Positions 1 to 9,243 are shown, numbered from the stretch's first letter. The stretch is DNA of 61,793 nt from an uncultured Myxococcales bacterium (GCA_937872925.1 CALMUT010000161.1:1-61793); one strand, 5' to 3'. Made by a program: numbers and translations. Notes: a model not told the origin generated them from the letters alone.

Positions 1-456
1 GATGGCTGATGCGGGCCTGGAGCACCTCCACGCCGGCCTTCTCGAGCCGCTCCTTGTAGGCCTTGGCGAGCTCGTCGAGGTAGGCCTGGTCTCCGGCGTC
101 CACCCGGGTGGCGGGACCGGCCCCCAGGAACTGCTGGAGCTGTTCCTTGGTGACGTTGTTCTGACGCACGAACGGCAGGTTCTGGGCCACTTCCCAGATC
201 TCGTCGATCGTGTACTCCTGCTCGGCGTCCAGACCGAGGAAACGAGCGCGCGGCTCGGTCAACTGGAACTTCTGGGTCCCGAGGTCGCCGCCCCCGCGCC
301 GCCACCGCCGGACGCGCCCCCGCCGCCGCCGCTCGGCCCAGGCTCCCCCGCCTCGCCCTCACCCCCGCACCCCAAGCACACAGCCGCGCACAGAGCCGCA
401 CCCAACGCCGCGCGCCAAAACCTCCGGCCTGCCACGCCGCCCGTACCGAGATCCAT
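1..456 (-). CDS. Lipoprotein of unknown function, partial and frameshifted
   Basis: The gene begins at ATG 456 and runs off the left edge. The first about 30 residues form a signal peptide with a Cys near residue 30 (context VCLGC, a loose lipobox), then a Gly/Ala/Ser/Pro linker. In this frame translation stops near 259. Codon-like sequence continues to base 1 in another frame, giving a hydrophilic helix-rich region (DEIWEVAQNLPFVRQ, then AYKERLEKAGVEVLQ). One extra G in the G-run (C-run 291-295 on the given strand) would join the two frames, so this is a sequencing error or a recent frameshift. I do not recognise the C-terminal domain. Confidence 0.55.
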
Positions 457-506
457 ATCTCCCAGCGTATCATGTGCCCCTGAAGCCGAAGAGGTGCTAG
501 GTTTGT

Positions 507-1052
507 GTGTTTGCCATGCGATACAAGCGAGATCATTACGAGGCCCTGGGTGTTTCTCCGAAAGCCAGCGAGGAAGAGATCCGCGTCGCCCACCGCGTTC
601 GCGCAGTCTTCAGCCACCGGCGCGGAGTTCTGCGCGTCCAGGACAAAATGCAGCAGCTGGAGGAGGCGCGGGACGTCCTGACCGACCAGGATAAGCGCCG
701 AGAGTTCGATCGACTGCGCGAGGTCTTTGTGCTCGCTCCCCGCCGCGCGTGGAACGAAGCAGAGACCGAACGGCTGCGCCGAGAGGGCCGACTGCGCCGT
801 GGCTATTCGCGCAAAGTGGCCCATGACTGTCGGCGCATCGGCCAAGTCTCTCTCGCGGAAAGCGGTTCGATGACACGATTGCTCTTCTCACCATCGCCTC
901 CACGCGCGATCGACGCTGTCGGCACCGGCGCAGCCGGAATGCGCGTCCAAGCGGCTCCGTGGAGACGACTCGCTTGGTTCGCGGCTGGGATCGGTGTGGG
1001 CGCCGCGTTGATCACCTTGCTGCTCCTCCTACGACAAAGCGGCCAGCTCTGA
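507..1052 (+). CDS. J-domain-like membrane protein lacking the HPD motif
   Basis: Residues about 9-70 resemble a DnaJ J-domain: DHYEALGVSPKASEEEIRVA at the start and LTDQDKRREFDRL at the end. The HPD tripeptide that activates Hsp70 is absent; the corresponding region reads SHRRG. A single hydrophobic segment lies near the C-terminus (residues about 154-177), so the J-like domain would be cytoplasmic and tail-anchored. The start is GTG 507 or ATG 516. It may be an adaptor that binds without stimulating Hsp70. The J-domain assignment rests on the flanking helices and is fairly sure; the function is unknown. Confidence 0.7.
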   Translation: MFAMRYKRDHYEALGVSPKASEEEIRVAHRVRAVFSHRRGVLRVQDKMQQLEEARDVLTDQDKRREFDRLREVFVLAPRRAWNEAETERLRREGRLRRGYSRKVAHDCRRIGQVSLAESGSMTRLLFSPSPPRAIDAVGTGAAGMRVQAAPWRRLAWFAAGIGVGAALITLLLLLRQSGQL

Positions 1053-1099
1053 CGCCTTGAGCGGTTTCCAGCCCCACTCTCCGTGCTAGCGTCGCCCCC

Positions 1100-2224
1100 G
1101 TGCAGCTCATCGAACGCGACTCGGATCTGCCCAACTTGATCGCAACGCTTTCCAAGAGCGCCCGCTTCTTCTTGGATACGGAGTTCGAGTCGACACGTGG
1201 CGGGACCACGCTGTGCCTGATCCAGGTCAGCGACGGTCGCTCGGTGTACCTAGTGGACGCCCTGCGCTTGTCGGATCTGACGTCGCTCGGGCAGGTGCTC
1301 GGAGGCAGCGACAAAGAGTGGGTCCTGCACGCTGCGCAGCAAGACGTCCCACTGCTTCAGGAAAGCCTAGGCCTGACGCAGGTGCCGCGCTTGCTCGATA
1401 CCCAAGTGGCTTGGGCTTGCTGCAGCGCCGAAGCTTCGGTTTCCCTCGCCTACTTGGAAATGGTCCTGCTGGGAGTCAAACGCGGCAAAGGCCACCAGCG
1501 GGACGACTGGAAACGGCGCCCATTGCCGCAGTCTCAGTTGGCCTACGCAGCCGAAGACGTCGCGAACTTGCCCGCCCTATATGAACAGCTGCGCAAACGT
1601 CTCGACGAAAGTGCCCGCCTGGACGTTGCTTACGCGGCAAGCCGCGAGGTCTTCCAGCTAGATTCGGATCCGCCACGTCCGCTGCGACTTGCCGACTTCC
1701 GCAACGCTTGGCAACTGGGGCCAGCAGAGCAAGCGGCGCTCCTCTACTTGATAGACTGGTTCGGCGCGCTCTCGGATCAGAATAAGACGCGGGCTCCGGA
1801 CACCAAAACGCTGCTTTCAATCGCCGCACGCATGCCGAGAAACGCTCGTGACCTCGGGCGCATCAAGGGCGTCTCGCAGCGCTTCGCGGAGCGTGCGGGC
1901 GCGCAGCTATGCGCCGCGCTGAACAAAGCAGCCGCCGCGGCCGATGCAGACGTTTTCGAGCCCATCCCGCCACCGCCCTACGCCACCTTCGATGAAATCC
2001 GCCGCGACGCTTGGCTCAGCTTCGCCCGCGCCGAGATCTGCGCGGAGCTGGGCGTGGCGCCGGAGCTATTGCTGCCCCCACGGCTTCTGAAGACCCTACG
2101 GGCGATTTGGGACGACACTGGAAATTTCGAGGCGGCAGTGCAAGCTTTACGCGGATTTCGCAGAGATCTCCTAGGACGAGCCCTCCTAGAATTTGCGAAG
2201 GGCCATCCTCCGCCGTCGTCTTGA
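1100..2224 (+). CDS. rnd: Ribonuclease D
   Basis: A 3'-5' exoribonuclease of the DEDD family that trims stable RNA precursors in the cytoplasm. Exo I is seen as LDTEFE (D26, E28), exo II around HAAQQDVPLL, and exo III as QLAYAAEDVANLPALY with the Tyr and Asp of DEDDy enzymes. The following about 200 residues fit the helical HRDC regions (LSIAARMPRNARDLGRIKGV). At 374 residues it has the normal length. The start is GTG 1100, with no clear Shine-Dalgarno; a TAGCGT at 1087-1092 lies 7 bases upstream and could be a -10 of a leaderless transcript. Confidence 0.93.
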   Translation: MQLIERDSDLPNLIATLSKSARFFLDTEFESTRGGTTLCLIQVSDGRSVYLVDALRLSDLTSLGQVLGGSDKEWVLHAAQQDVPLLQESLGLTQVPRLLDTQVAWACCSAEASVSLAYLEMVLLGVKRGKGHQRDDWKRRPLPQSQLAYAAEDVANLPALYEQLRKRLDESARLDVAYAASREVFQLDSDPPRPLRLADFRNAWQLGPAEQAALLYLIDWFGALSDQNKTRAPDTKTLLSIAARMPRNARDLGRIKGVSQRFAERAGAQLCAALNKAAAAADADVFEPIPPPPYATFDEIRRDAWLSFARAEICAELGVAPELLLPPRLLKTLRAIWDDTGNFEAAVQALRGFRRDLLGRALLEFAKGHPPPSS

Positions 2225-2281
2225 CGAAACGGGTTTGAATCCCAACAAGAAGCCAGGTTAGCTATTGTGTTGGAGGAAGGA

Positions 2282-2671
2282 ATGTCCAGATCCGAAACGA
2301 TCACTCACCGTGTGCGCGTTCAAGTGGAATCAAGCTACTCGGAGGAGCATTCGACGCCCGCCTCCAAACACTGGTTCTTCCTCTACAAGGTGCGGATCGG
2401 CAACGAAGGACAGAAAGCAGTGCGGCTGGTGCAACGCCACTGGATCATCACGGACGCAAGCGGCAACACCGAAGAGGTGCGCGGCCCAGGGGTCGTGGGG
2501 CAACAGCCGCTATTGCAGCCTGGAGAATCCTTCGAATACACATCCGGATGCCCCTTACGCACCCCCTTCGGCAGCATGCGCGGTAGCTACCAAATGCTCG
2601 GGGATGGCGGACAGCTCTTCGACGCGGAAATCGCGGCATTTGCGTTATCTGAACCCGGGAGCGAGCACTGA
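2282..2671 (+). CDS. apaG: ApaG domain protein (DUF525)
   Basis: A small all-beta ApaG protein of about 130 residues. Recognisable stretches are YKVRIGNEG, QRHWIITDASG, VRGPGVVGQQPLLQPGE and YTSGCPL, followed by MRGSYQML. The family is linked genetically to cobalt/magnesium tolerance and diadenosine polyphosphate metabolism, but its biochemical role is unsettled. GGAGG at 2272-2276 is well spaced for ATG 2282, which decides the start over GTG 2267 in the same frame. It stands 57 bases after rnd and may be co-transcribed. Confidence 0.92.
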   Translation: MSRSETITHRVRVQVESSYSEEHSTPASKHWFFLYKVRIGNEGQKAVRLVQRHWIITDASGNTEEVRGPGVVGQQPLLQPGESFEYTSGCPLRTPFGSMRGSYQMLGDGGQLFDAEIAAFALSEPGSEH

Positions 2672-2826
2672 ATTGCGCCAGGCAAGTGCCCGGAATGCGC
2701 CAACAAATTCAGGATTGAGCAGAATCTGCTCAACCTGAGCTGACAGGATCTGACGCAGCTCTGCATCTGCTGACTGGCAGCCCCACGGTTGATGCGGCAT
2801 TCTGTGGGTTCGAATTGAGGAGTGGG

Positions 2827-4245
2827 ATGCAGGCACCGCCGCAAAGAGTGGAACTGCTGAGTCGTCGCGAGACGCAGGAGTATGCCGTCACGGACGCGTT
2901 GGTTGGCGCCACGTTGATGGGCGCTTATCGCGTGGACCGTCGCGTCGCCGAGGGCGGAATGGGTGTGGTGTATGCCGGTGAGCAACTGCGCCTCGGCCGC
3001 ACCGTCGCCATCAAAGTGCTGCGCGAGCCTCTCACCAAGAACTCCGAGGCCCTGGCACGCTTCAAGCTTGAGGCCGAGCTGATCGCCCGACTGGGGCATC
3101 CGCATATCGTGCAGATCATCGACATCGGGGCCACGCCGGACGGCACCCCCTTCATCGTCATGGAGTATCTGCACGGCGAGACGCTGCTGGACCGGCTGAT
3201 GCGTGACGGCTCCGTACCACTGCCCGCCTGCGCGCGCATCGTCGAACGCCTCGCGTCTGCACTTTCCGCAACCCACCGAGCCGGAGTCGTTCACCGAGAC
3301 ATCAAGCCTGAAAACGTGTTCTTGGTGAAGACCCCGAGCGACGCAGATTTTGTCAAGCTGCTCGACTTTGGGATCGGCAAGATCGTCGCCTCGGGCAAGA
3401 GCCGCATCACGGAAGATGCCGTCGCCCTGGGCACACCGGAATACATGGCTCCGGAGCAAGCCACCGCTCGCTCCAGCGTAGACCACCGGGCGGACCAATA
3501 CTCCCTCGCTGCGGTCACCTTCGCGATGCTCACCGGACGGCCCCCCTTCGCGGCGGCGGCACCTCAAGACGTGATTGCCCAGTTGCTTTCCGACGAAGTG
3601 CCTCCACCTTCGCGTTACAAACCGGGGATCCCAGCGGCGCTCGATGCGGCCATTTTGCGAGCGCTCAGAAAGAAGCCCGAAGAGCGCTTCGCGAGCGTGC
3701 AAGAGTTCCAGCGCGCGGTCGATCGTGCCGCCCATGGCCAGCGCAGCCAGCCACCTGCGACGCCCACGCGGTCCCCCGTCAGCCAGCGAGCCCCTGAGTC
3801 GCGCCGCACCGCGGAACGCAAGACGAAGACGGCACCTTCCGGACGCAGCACGGGCTCGACGGCCAAGGGGCACCTTGAGGCCGCTCGCGCCGCGGCGCAA
3901 AAAGGCGAACTCGACGCAGCTGTGGAACATGCGGAAGCACTGCTAGAGCTTGGCGCGGTGGATCGGGATCCCGTCGCCCTCGACCTGCTTCGCTTGTGGC
4001 TCCCTACCCTGGACCGGATCTTCCGTGAGCGGGTTGGCTCCCTGAACCGGCGCGTTGCGCCCGGCGCCTTGGCGCGCAAGGGGCCATTGCCGAACATTTC
4101 GAGCAAAGCGCAATCGCTGATCGACGCCGCCGCCGAAGGGAATCCTCAAATCAAGGACTTGCTGACGAGTTCGGGTTCCGCCGAACGCGAGGGGATCTGG
4201 CTTTTGGCCGGCCTGTTGCGACGCAAGTATCTCGTCTTGCTCTAA
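2827..4245 (+). CDS. Hanks-type serine/threonine protein kinase
   Basis: A cytoplasmic protein kinase. The catalytic domain spans residues about 30-295: Gly-rich loop AEGGMGVVYAG, ATP lysine in VAIKVL, catalytic loop VHRDIKPENV, DFG in LLDFGIG, and GTPEYMAPEQA for the activation segment, so it looks active. After a basic Pro/Ser/Arg linker comes a helical C-terminal region of about 130 residues (LEAARAAAQKGELDAAVEHA) resembling a TPR-like repeat. There is no transmembrane helix or sensor domain. ATG 2827 is preferred; TTG 2815 is in frame. Its stop overlaps that of the convergent metallophosphoesterase. The substrate is unknown. Confidence 0.93.
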   Translation: MQAPPQRVELLSRRETQEYAVTDALVGATLMGAYRVDRRVAEGGMGVVYAGEQLRLGRTVAIKVLREPLTKNSEALARFKLEAELIARLGHPHIVQIIDIGATPDGTPFIVMEYLHGETLLDRLMRDGSVPLPACARIVERLASALSATHRAGVVHRDIKPENVFLVKTPSDADFVKLLDFGIGKIVASGKSRITEDAVALGTPEYMAPEQATARSSVDHRADQYSLAAVTFAMLTGRPPFAAAAPQDVIAQLLSDEVPPPSRYKPGIPAALDAAILRALRKKPEERFASVQEFQRAVDRAAHGQRSQPPATPTRSPVSQRAPESRRTAERKTKTAPSGRSTGSTAKGHLEAARAAAQKGELDAAVEHAEALLELGAVDRDPVALDLLRLWLPTLDRIFRERVGSLNRRVAPGALARKGPLPNISSKAQSLIDAAAEGNPQIKDLLTSSGSAEREGIWLLAGLLRRKYLVLL

Positions 4246-5333
4246 TCGACGCGCACGACGCGCACGCCTTTCACGCCAACTGCGCCGTCGGCCTCCACCA
4301 CCAAGAAGTGCCGCCCGATCCCGTCGAAGCGTTCTGGGATGGCGCCCCCGCCACCGGAAATGTGCGCCGGAATGCCAGCGTTATCGAAGTCGTAGTACGA
4401 GTGGATGTGTCCGTAGAGCGTGAGGTCGACTCGTCCCTTGGCCAATCGCGAGAGCAGCTTGGCCGCTTCGGCGCGACTGGCAAACGCGCCGTTGCGCACG
4501 CCTATGGGATCCAGGGGCGGGATGTGCATCGCGACGATGTGGGTTTGGTCCCGCCCGTCCGCGAGCCAATCGTCGAGCCAGCCGTAGACCAGCGGATCAA
4601 TCGTCGCGCTCGCGGAGTCGAGCATCGAAAAGCGCACGGCTTTGAACTCGAAGCTGAAATTGGCGCGACCGTATAGGTCTTGAAAAGGCGGCGGGCCAGC
4701 GCCAAGTTCGTGATTGCCCAGCGTCGTGTAGTACGGCAATTCGAGCACGCGAAGCTCCTCTTCGAAGCGCGTCAGCTGCGACACCGTTCCTTGTTGCGTC
4801 AGGTCCCCGGCGCCGAGCACGAAACGCAGTCCGGGTTCAGCGTTCATCTTGCGATAGATGTCTTGCACATCGTCGATGGCTTCTTGAACGTCTGACAGCA
4901 CTGCGAAGCGGAAGCTGCCTGAGTCCGCGGCATCCGCTGGAGCCAGGCTGAGCGTCGATTCACCCACGGGCAGGTTGACGCTCAGGGTGGCCTGCGTCCG
5001 CACCGAGCCCGCCGATTGCGTCAAGCTCAGGCTCTTGCCCGCCCCACTGGCCCGCGCCAGCAAGTCTGGCGTGGTGTTTTTGATGCGGACGGTCCACTGG
5101 GAAGGTGCATCCTTCGGTCGTTGGAAGTGTATGTCGATGGCCGGTGCGCTCTGCCACAGTTCGATTTCACCCGGGGTGCCGCGCCGAATCGCTGCCAAGC
5201 CGCCGGAGACGCGCACGCTCGTCGTGCCGATGGTGGCCTCGCCGATCTCTAAGTCTCGCTCGGCCCGCTCCTCGGCCGGTCTGACGCAGCCCGCCAAAAC
5301 CAATGCGCAGATGAGTGAAAGCCAGCGTGTCAT
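4242..5333 (-). CDS. Calcineurin-like metallophosphoesterase lipoprotein
   Basis: Residues 1-16 are a lipoprotein signal ending in the lipobox LAGC, so the enzyme is likely attached to an envelope membrane. A beta-rich N-terminal region of about 120 residues precedes a metallophosphoesterase domain with the expected motifs in order: SDVQ, GAGDLTQQG, GNHE, AMHIPP and GHIHSY. The first motif has Gln where most members have His (DxQ instead of DxH), a variant known in some phosphodiesterases. It is the last gene of a coupled set: its ATG overlaps the upstream stop as ATGA. The substrate is not deducible. Confidence 0.88.
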   Translation of the reverse strand: MTRWLSLICALVLAGCVRPAEERAERDLEIGEATIGTTSVRVSGGLAAIRRGTPGEIELWQSAPAIDIHFQRPKDAPSQWTVRIKNTTPDLLARASGAGKSLSLTQSAGSVRTQATLSVNLPVGESTLSLAPADAADSGSFRFAVLSDVQEAIDDVQDIYRKMNAEPGLRFVLGAGDLTQQGTVSQLTRFEEELRVLELPYYTTLGNHELGAGPPPFQDLYGRANFSFEFKAVRFSMLDSASATIDPLVYGWLDDWLADGRDQTHIVAMHIPPLDPIGVRNGAFASRAEAAKLLSRLAKGRVDLTLYGHIHSYYDFDNAGIPAHISGGGGAIPERFDGIGRHFLVVEADGAVGVKGVRVVRVD

Positions 5334-6580
5334 CGTGATTTCCCCGATCGCAAGAGTAGGCTCATGCCGACAATATGAGACGCGCCAATCTGGGCGTCGA
5401 AGCGCAAACCGAACGTGTCCGTGAAGTAGCCGCGCACGTCGATGCCGAAGTGCCCGGCCACGCCACTGCCCAAACCCGTCAAATGCAGACCCGAGGCATA
5501 ACCGTCGTGGCGGTGGTCGTAGTACACGCGCGCCTCGCCGCCCCGGCCCTGGGCGTCTCCAAAGTACGCGCCAAAAGCGAGCTCAGCGAGCAGCAGGTCA
5601 GAATAGTCCGAATCAATCGGCGTGCCTTCGATGTTGTAGTCCGTGCGCAATAGCCCGACGCCCAAGGCGGCTTCGGTAAACGCGCCGCGGTACGCAGAAC
5701 CATAGCGCAGCATGTCACGACGCACTCGGGTCAGCAGCTCAGCCCCGAGGATCCGAAAGCCGTCCGAGTCATAGCGATGGTGGCTTGCGCCTAAGCTGAG
5801 ATCCCAATAGCTGCCATCTGCAGCGGGTGGCCCGGATGGAAGCGGGCCAGAGAAGCGGTAGGACAGGTGCGCGGTGATGCGGGCGTTTTCGTCGTCGAGG
5901 GCGAACCAACCCTGCGGTGAGAGGGTGAAACGGCCGACGCGAGCGTCGAAAGCCTGCACCAGGAACTGCCGGTAGCGGAACTGCGGGTCGTAAACGTAGC
6001 GGTGACCCACTTCGCTCACGCTGGTAGGCGCGTTGGTTGCGGGGCGTCCGACGGAGTCGTGGGGGCGCGCAGTTGCGTAGATGTCCGACAGGTACGAAGT
6101 GCCGAAGAGTCCTGCTCCGAGGATCATCGTCGCTGCCAGGGGGCCCGCGGTGTAGCGACTGGCACCGGTAGCAGCTAGACCGCCGAGGCCCACCACCACG
6201 AGCCCAAGCCCCGTGGCTTGCACCGCAAGCAGACGATGCGCCGCTTCCGGGTTTCCGGCGGCGCGCTGTCCCGATCCGTGCAACAAGAAGCCGGGGCCGA
6301 GGGCGATGGCGACGTTACGCGCGCGCACAGACGGGTCCGTCTGATCCGCGCGGCTGTCCTTGGGCTTTGCTGCGGGAGCATTGTCCACCTGCGACGCGCC
6401 CGGCTGCCACTCTGCGACGTCGCGATCGTCGTCGGATGCGTCTTTTGCCACGGCCTCCTGCACCCCCGGGCCTGGTGCGTCAGGTTCTGCAGCGGCTTTG
6501 GCCGACGGTTCGGCTCCCGCGGGCAGGCATACCACGGAGCACACCAAGAGCGCGCAGGCGCCGCGCGCACGTGCCCGCAT
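5330..6580 (-). CDS. Probable outer-membrane or membrane protein, unknown
   Basis: The protein has a signal peptide (residues about 5-25, ending around PAGAEP), an Asp/Ala/Pro-rich spacer, two hydrophobic segments around residues 95-165, then a C-terminal half of alternating aromatic and polar residues (RYRQFLVQAFDARVGRFTLS, LSYRFSG) that suggests beta strands. It is translationally coupled on both sides: its ATG overlaps the deoxyhypusine-synthase-like stop (TGATG) and its stop overlaps the start of the phosphoesterase (ATGA). I recognise no family. A helical membrane anchor plus a beta domain is the alternative to a pure barrel. Confidence 0.75.
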   Translation of the reverse strand: MRARARGACALLVCSVVCLPAGAEPSAKAAAEPDAPGPGVQEAVAKDASDDDRDVAEWQPGASQVDNAPAAKPKDSRADQTDPSVRARNVAIALGPGFLLHGSGQRAAGNPEAAHRLLAVQATGLGLVVVGLGGLAATGASRYTAGPLAATMILGAGLFGTSYLSDIYATARPHDSVGRPATNAPTSVSEVGHRYVYDPQFRYRQFLVQAFDARVGRFTLSPQGWFALDDENARITAHLSYRFSGPLPSGPPAADGSYWDLSLGASHHRYDSDGFRILGAELLTRVRRDMLRYGSAYRGAFTEAALGVGLLRTDYNIEGTPIDSDYSDLLLAELAFGAYFGDAQGRGGEARVYYDHRHDGYASGLHLTGLGSGVAGHFGIDVRGYFTDTFGLRFDAQIGASHIVGMSLLLRSGKSR

Positions 6581-7548
6581 CACATCTCGAGCAGGTAGGC
6601 CGCGATCAACGGAAAGGCGATGGTGGCGTCGGATTCGATCATAAAGCGCGGGGTGTCTATATCCAGCTTGCCCCAGGTGATCTTCTCACTGGGCGGCGCG
6701 CCGCTGTAGGACCCGTAGGACGTCTTGGCTTCAGAAATCTGGCAGAAGTAGCCCCATTTGCGCACGTCTTTCTTCATGTCCAGCTGAAGCAGCGGCACCA
6801 CGCTGATGGCGAAGTCCCCGGAAATGCCGCCGCCCACCTGGAAGAAACCAAGCCGGTGGCGTTTGTCCGTGCGCTCGTAAAAATCGATCAACATCGCGAG
6901 TTGTTCGGTGCCGCTCTTCACGGTGTGGAAGTGCTCGAGCCGTCCCTGCACTACCGCCGCCGTGAACATATTGCCTAGCGTCGAGTCCTCCCAACCTGGA
7001 GACAGTACGGGCAGGTCCTTCTCGCAAGCCGCTATCAGCCAGCTGTCCTTGGGGTCGATGTCGTACTCGGGAGCGAGGTCTCCGGAGCGCAGCATCTTGT
7101 ACACGTATTCGTAGGGAGCCATGCGCTCGCCGCGCTTTTCGGCGTCTTGCCAGATGGCGAGCATCCGCCCCTCGATCTTGCGCATGGCCTCGTCCTCGGG
7201 AATGCAGGTGTCCGTCACGCGACTTAGCCCGCGCGCCATCAACTCCCGATCGTCGGCCGGCGTCACTTCTCGGAAGTTCGCGACGCGTTCGTAGCTATCG
7301 TGGGCAACGAGGTTGAACAGGTCTTCTTCCAGGTTGGCGCCGGTGACGGAGAGGGCGTGCACCTTGTCGCGGCGGATCAACTCTGCCAGCACGAGGCCAA
7401 TTTCCGCCGTGCTCATGGCGCCCCCCAAGGTCACGAGCATCTTGCCGCCCTCGGCCAAATGCCGCTCCCAGGCCTGCGCCGCGTCCAACAGCACCGCGGC
7501 GTTAAAATGCCGAAAGTGACGCTGGATGAAGTCGCGGACGGTGGTCAT
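6580..7548 (-). CDS. Deoxyhypusine synthase family protein
   Basis: This is homologous along its length to deoxyhypusine synthase: GGAMSTAEIG near the N-terminus, NLVAHDSYE, FFQVGGGISGDFAIS, SGAPPSEKITWGKL and a C-terminal DATIAFPLIAAYL. The WGK lysine (about residue 293) matches the lysine that forms the aminobutyl-enzyme intermediate, so chemistry on a polyamine through NAD is likely. Bacteria lack eIF5A, so the product is probably a small polyamine such as homospermidine rather than a modified protein; that is inference. ATG 7548 is chosen over TTG 7590. The downstream gene is coupled by a one-base overlap. Confidence 0.88.
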   Translation of the reverse strand: MTTVRDFIQRHFRHFNAAVLLDAAQAWERHLAEGGKMLVTLGGAMSTAEIGLVLAELIRRDKVHALSVTGANLEEDLFNLVAHDSYERVANFREVTPADDRELMARGLSRVTDTCIPEDEAMRKIEGRMLAIWQDAEKRGERMAPYEYVYKMLRSGDLAPEYDIDPKDSWLIAACEKDLPVLSPGWEDSTLGNMFTAAVVQGRLEHFHTVKSGTEQLAMLIDFYERTDKRHRLGFFQVGGGISGDFAISVVPLLQLDMKKDVRKWGYFCQISEAKTSYGSYSGAPPSEKITWGKLDIDTPRFMIESDATIAFPLIAAYLLEM

Positions 7549-7626
7549 GGCTTCGTGGTGAACTCCCCTCGGGGCAGCCCAATTCTTCAAGCCGTGGGCG
7601 GCTTGTCAAGCCAGAGCACGCCGGGG

Positions 7627-9054
7627 TTAGAACTGCACATCCACGTTAGCGTTCACGACGCCGATCATTTGTTTGTAGACGCCGCCGGTGTCGGGGCCGT
7701 TTTCGATGGAGTTGGGTGTGCCGCTGGGGCCCCGCGCCAGGTCGTGATCGCTCTTGCCGTCGGTGTCACGGGTTAGATAAAAGAGCTGCGTGTAGCTCAG
7801 TGCGACGTTGAAGTTCTTCACGACTTCGAGCCGCCCACCCAAGCTCAGAGAGATGGAGTTGAAGTCCGTGAGGGCCGGCTCCAAGTACTTGTCCGGAATC
7901 GCATTGGAGGAGTAACCCGCACCGGCGAACAGTTCCGTCTCTTTGTTGAGCCAGCGACTGGCACCCACCCGGACGCCGAACGTGTCCGACCAGTCCCGCT
8001 TCTGAGACAGCAGGCAGGAGCCAAGCGCCGGCGGGTTGCCAGGAACTCGTTCCTTGTACTCGCACTCTTCAGTTCCGCCGTCGCCAAGATCCGGATTCAC
8101 GACGAAGTGATCCTCCAGCACGCTCCAGCGAGTGTAGTCGCCGAATAGGCGCAGCTCGGTCTCAGGATCCAGTTTGTAGGTGACGCCCGCCCGGATCACA
8201 TCAGGCAAATCCGTGTAAAACTCCGCCGTCACGGGCTTCTCGTCAGCGCCCAGAAAGGTCTCTTGCGTGCCGGTTTGCGCGCTCATGCCCGTGAAGTTAG
8301 GACGAGACTGGTAGGACGCTCCGATCCAGAGTTGCTCTTTCATGGCCTCCCACAGGGCACCAACGCCCATGCTGAAGTCCGTGCCTTTCGCGTCGAGCAC
8401 GGCGCGCCCCTCGCCAGCAAGGCTGTTGCTGCCCGATAGTCCCTTCGCGCGGATCGTATGCGTGGTGGAAAGGATCAGATTTCCGCTCAGGCCAAAGGCC
8501 AGACCAGCGTCTTTCAAATGGTAGCCAAGGCCGGCGGTGATAAAGCTGGAGCGGATTTGACCCGAGATGTTGTAGAAACGCTGCTGACCGTCCACGGGAC
8601 CCGCGAAACTTGGGTCGCCTTCGAACTTGTCGTTCTTGCTCCAAACGCTCTGCCCACCGAACGGAGTGTAGAACGCAGCGCCCGCGGCGAAGTCCCCAAA
8701 CTTCGCCGTTACACCGATCATGGGCGACGCGATGATGTTGAACAGATCCGCGCGCCCGTCGTTGGCTCCCGGCACGCTTCCGTCTTCGTTAAAAGTCCCG
8801 GGTTCGGCTGGCTGGAGCTTGTGTTCATAGCTTGCTTTGCGCCAGGCGAAAGTACCGTCGACAAAGACGTGGAATCCCTCGCTCATCGCGATGCCGGCGG
8901 GGTTGTAGTAGAGCGACGTTGCGTTGGTGGTCATCGGATGTCCGTGCTCACCTCCGAAGCGAGCTACGGAAATTCCCGAAGCGGACGCGCCGGACGCAAG
9001 CACCAGCAGCGCGGTCAATGACCCCCCACAAAGCATCGATCGATAGAACTTCAT
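7627..9054 (-). CDS. FadL/OmpP1/TodX-type outer-membrane transporter
   Basis: A hydrophobic-substrate channel of the outer membrane. After a signal peptide ending near SGASASG, the mature N-terminus reads ISVARFGGEHGHPMTTNATS followed by LYYNPAGIA, the typical FadL hatch-region signature. The rest, about 440 residues, has amphipathic beta strands and ends in NANVDVQF with a terminal Phe, the usual barrel-assembly signal. ATG 9054 gives a normal signal peptide; ATG 9069 is also in frame. It stands 78 bases upstream of the deoxyhypusine-synthase-like gene on the same strand. Likely cargo is fatty acids or other lipids, consistent with the lipid genes elsewhere in the window. Confidence 0.9.
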   Translation of the reverse strand: MKFYRSMLCGGSLTALLVLASGASASGISVARFGGEHGHPMTTNATSLYYNPAGIAMSEGFHVFVDGTFAWRKASYEHKLQPAEPGTFNEDGSVPGANDGRADLFNIIASPMIGVTAKFGDFAAGAAFYTPFGGQSVWSKNDKFEGDPSFAGPVDGQQRFYNISGQIRSSFITAGLGYHLKDAGLAFGLSGNLILSTTHTIRAKGLSGSNSLAGEGRAVLDAKGTDFSMGVGALWEAMKEQLWIGASYQSRPNFTGMSAQTGTQETFLGADEKPVTAEFYTDLPDVIRAGVTYKLDPETELRLFGDYTRWSVLEDHFVVNPDLGDGGTEECEYKERVPGNPPALGSCLLSQKRDWSDTFGVRVGASRWLNKETELFAGAGYSSNAIPDKYLEPALTDFNSISLSLGGRLEVVKNFNVALSYTQLFYLTRDTDGKSDHDLARGPSGTPNSIENGPDTGGVYKQMIGVVNANVDVQF

Positions 9055-9243
9055 TGCGAGATCGGTCATAGCCGAGCCCCGGGCGTGAGCGAAGAGAGAA
9101 GCGCGGGGTCAGCCGACAAAAGCTGAAAAAGCCCCGCTCGGCGCAGCGCGTCAAGGGGCTGGCTCCAACCGAGGCTTTCAAAGTTCTCTGCGCGGTCGGC
9201 AATGGTTGCAGCAGGATCGTGCCCTGGCATACTGTCCGCACGG

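Noticed and set aside
2..694. A 230-codon plus-strand open frame at the left edge
   Set aside because: It is antisense to a signal peptide with lipobox-like Cys and linker and is rich in Pro/Arg from GC composition; the minus strand reads as protein and the J-protein gene starts inside it.
2587..3930. A 447-codon minus-strand open frame
   Set aside because: It lies opposite the Ser/Thr kinase, whose motifs are intact, and its sequence shows no domain.
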